Shown: piece after piece, positions 63,748 through 64,000 of the stretch
Layout of the letters: each line of letters starts with the position of its first letter
Numbering within the stretch: position 1 is the stretch's first letter
Assembly: GCF_005938225.1 (NCBI RefSeq)
Contig: NZ_VCPC01000001.1
Span: forward strand, 930,001-994,000
Length of the DNA stretch: 64,000 nt
Reading direction: 5' to 3'
Origin: Arenibacterium halophilum
GTDB taxonomy: Bacteria > Pseudomonadota > Alphaproteobacteria > Rhodobacterales > Rhodobacteraceae
Program-made: the position numbers and the translations under genes
Notes under the pieces: generated by a model
What the model was told of the DNA's origin: nothing
The model's database searches: none
What the model saw: only the letters and a program-made list of their open reading frames with translations

Positions 63748-64000
63748 ATGCAGGCCGAAACGCTGAACGATTTGCTGGCGGGCTACACCCCGCGCTCCGG
63801 GGTGGCAGACGAACTGTTCGCCGCCCCGGGTCAGCTGCGCCCGGTCTGGCAACCGCTAATCGACCATATGGCCGGCCTCGGCCCCGATGTGCTGGCCCAG
63901 CGCTTCGCGCGCGGCGATCAGTATCTTGCCGACGCGGGCGTCTATTTCCGCCAGCACACCGCCAGCGGATCGGACGAACGCAACTGGCCGCTGAGCCATG
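63748..64000 (+). CDS. Circularly permuted type 2 ATP-grasp protein, 5' part
   Basis: The first 84 codons of a gene that runs off the window. The translation begins MQAETLNDLLAGYTPRSGVA and contains LADAGVYFRQHTASGSDERN followed by WPLSH, a characteristic N-terminal pattern of circularly permuted ATP-grasp ligases. These proteins are expected to form amide bonds using ATP. AAAGGACG precedes the ATG; a nearer upstream ATG at 63725 is in another frame and stops quickly. It follows the transglutaminase-DUF2126 gene by 54 bases, in the same direction. Confidence 0.85.
   Translation, partial: MQAETLNDLLAGYTPRSGVADELFAAPGQLRPVWQPLIDHMAGLGPDVLAQRFARGDQYLADAGVYFRQHTASGSDERNWPLSH

Noticed and set aside
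1-64000. tRNA, rRNA, insertion sequence, integrase, attachment site or prophage
   Set aside because: Reading both strands I found no TPsiC-type tRNA signature, transposase motif or phage gene, and no target-site duplication around the accessory genes.

Overview
This window reads as chromosomal DNA of an alphaproteobacterium of the order Rhodobacterales (Roseobacteraceae/Paracoccaceae type). The support is high GC with third-codon GC bias, dense gene packing with many ATGA/GTGA overlaps, GcvA-type LysR, DUF2927, YddG-like and UPF0173 genes of the kind common in this order, and two families of short intergenic elements that I know from Rhodobacterales genomes. I see no rRNA, tRNA, CRISPR array, transposase, integrase or phage gene.

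Positions 1-11250 carry housekeeping genes: a LysR/DMT-exporter pair, a YdcH-like protein, a TrmN6-like methyltransferase with a DUF2007 protein, a long-chain polyprenyl diphosphate synthase, ispE coupled to a TPR protein, ETF-ubiquinone oxidoreductase, a UPF0173 metallo-hydrolase, tadA, and an RluB-type pseudouridine synthase with a repetitive basic tail. Positions 11300-16950 hold a membrane-stress type neighbourhood: a 29-residue membrane ORF, xpaC-like, telA-like, a DUF2927 lipoprotein, an SPFH-GYF_2 protein and a double zinc-ribbon membrane protein. Positions 17095-26524 hold a nitroreductase, dtd, a glycerate kinase, and a CocE-type hydrolase with a complete peptide-type ABC importer.

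Positions 26800-38900 are more accessory: two RTX calcium-binding proteins (344 and 1350 residues) with no type I secretion genes beside them, a phosphodiesterase, a lipase/acyl-CoA synthetase pair, an MsbA-like exporter, and about 870 bases without a convincing gene.

Positions 38900-54370 form one run of 14 minus-strand genes, mostly overlapping or within about 120 bases. It reads as a sugar or sugar-acid catabolic operon: a Tat-exported binding protein, two permeases, two different ATPases, a Gfo/Idh/MocA oxidoreductase, a TIM-barrel isomerase, a DUF4432 epimerase-like protein and an SDR. Then come a family III CoA-transferase, a cytoplasmic solute-binding-protein homologue and an enoyl-CoA hydratase, and finally a XylX-like FAH-family dehydratase and an alpha-ketoglutarate semialdehyde dehydrogenase. 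A LacI-type regulator diverges from the operon. Beyond it, an IlvD/EDD sugar-acid dehydratase, a class II aldolase and a second SDR lie divergent from a LysR regulator. Together the enzymes suggest non-phosphorylative (Weimberg-like) oxidation of a pentose or related sugar acid to 2-oxoglutarate. The embedded CoA-transferase/binding-protein/hydratase trio is the least explained part.

The window ends in a transglutaminase-DUF2126 protein followed by the first 84 codons of a circularly permuted ATP-grasp protein, the start of a predicted peptide-ligase/transglutaminase system.
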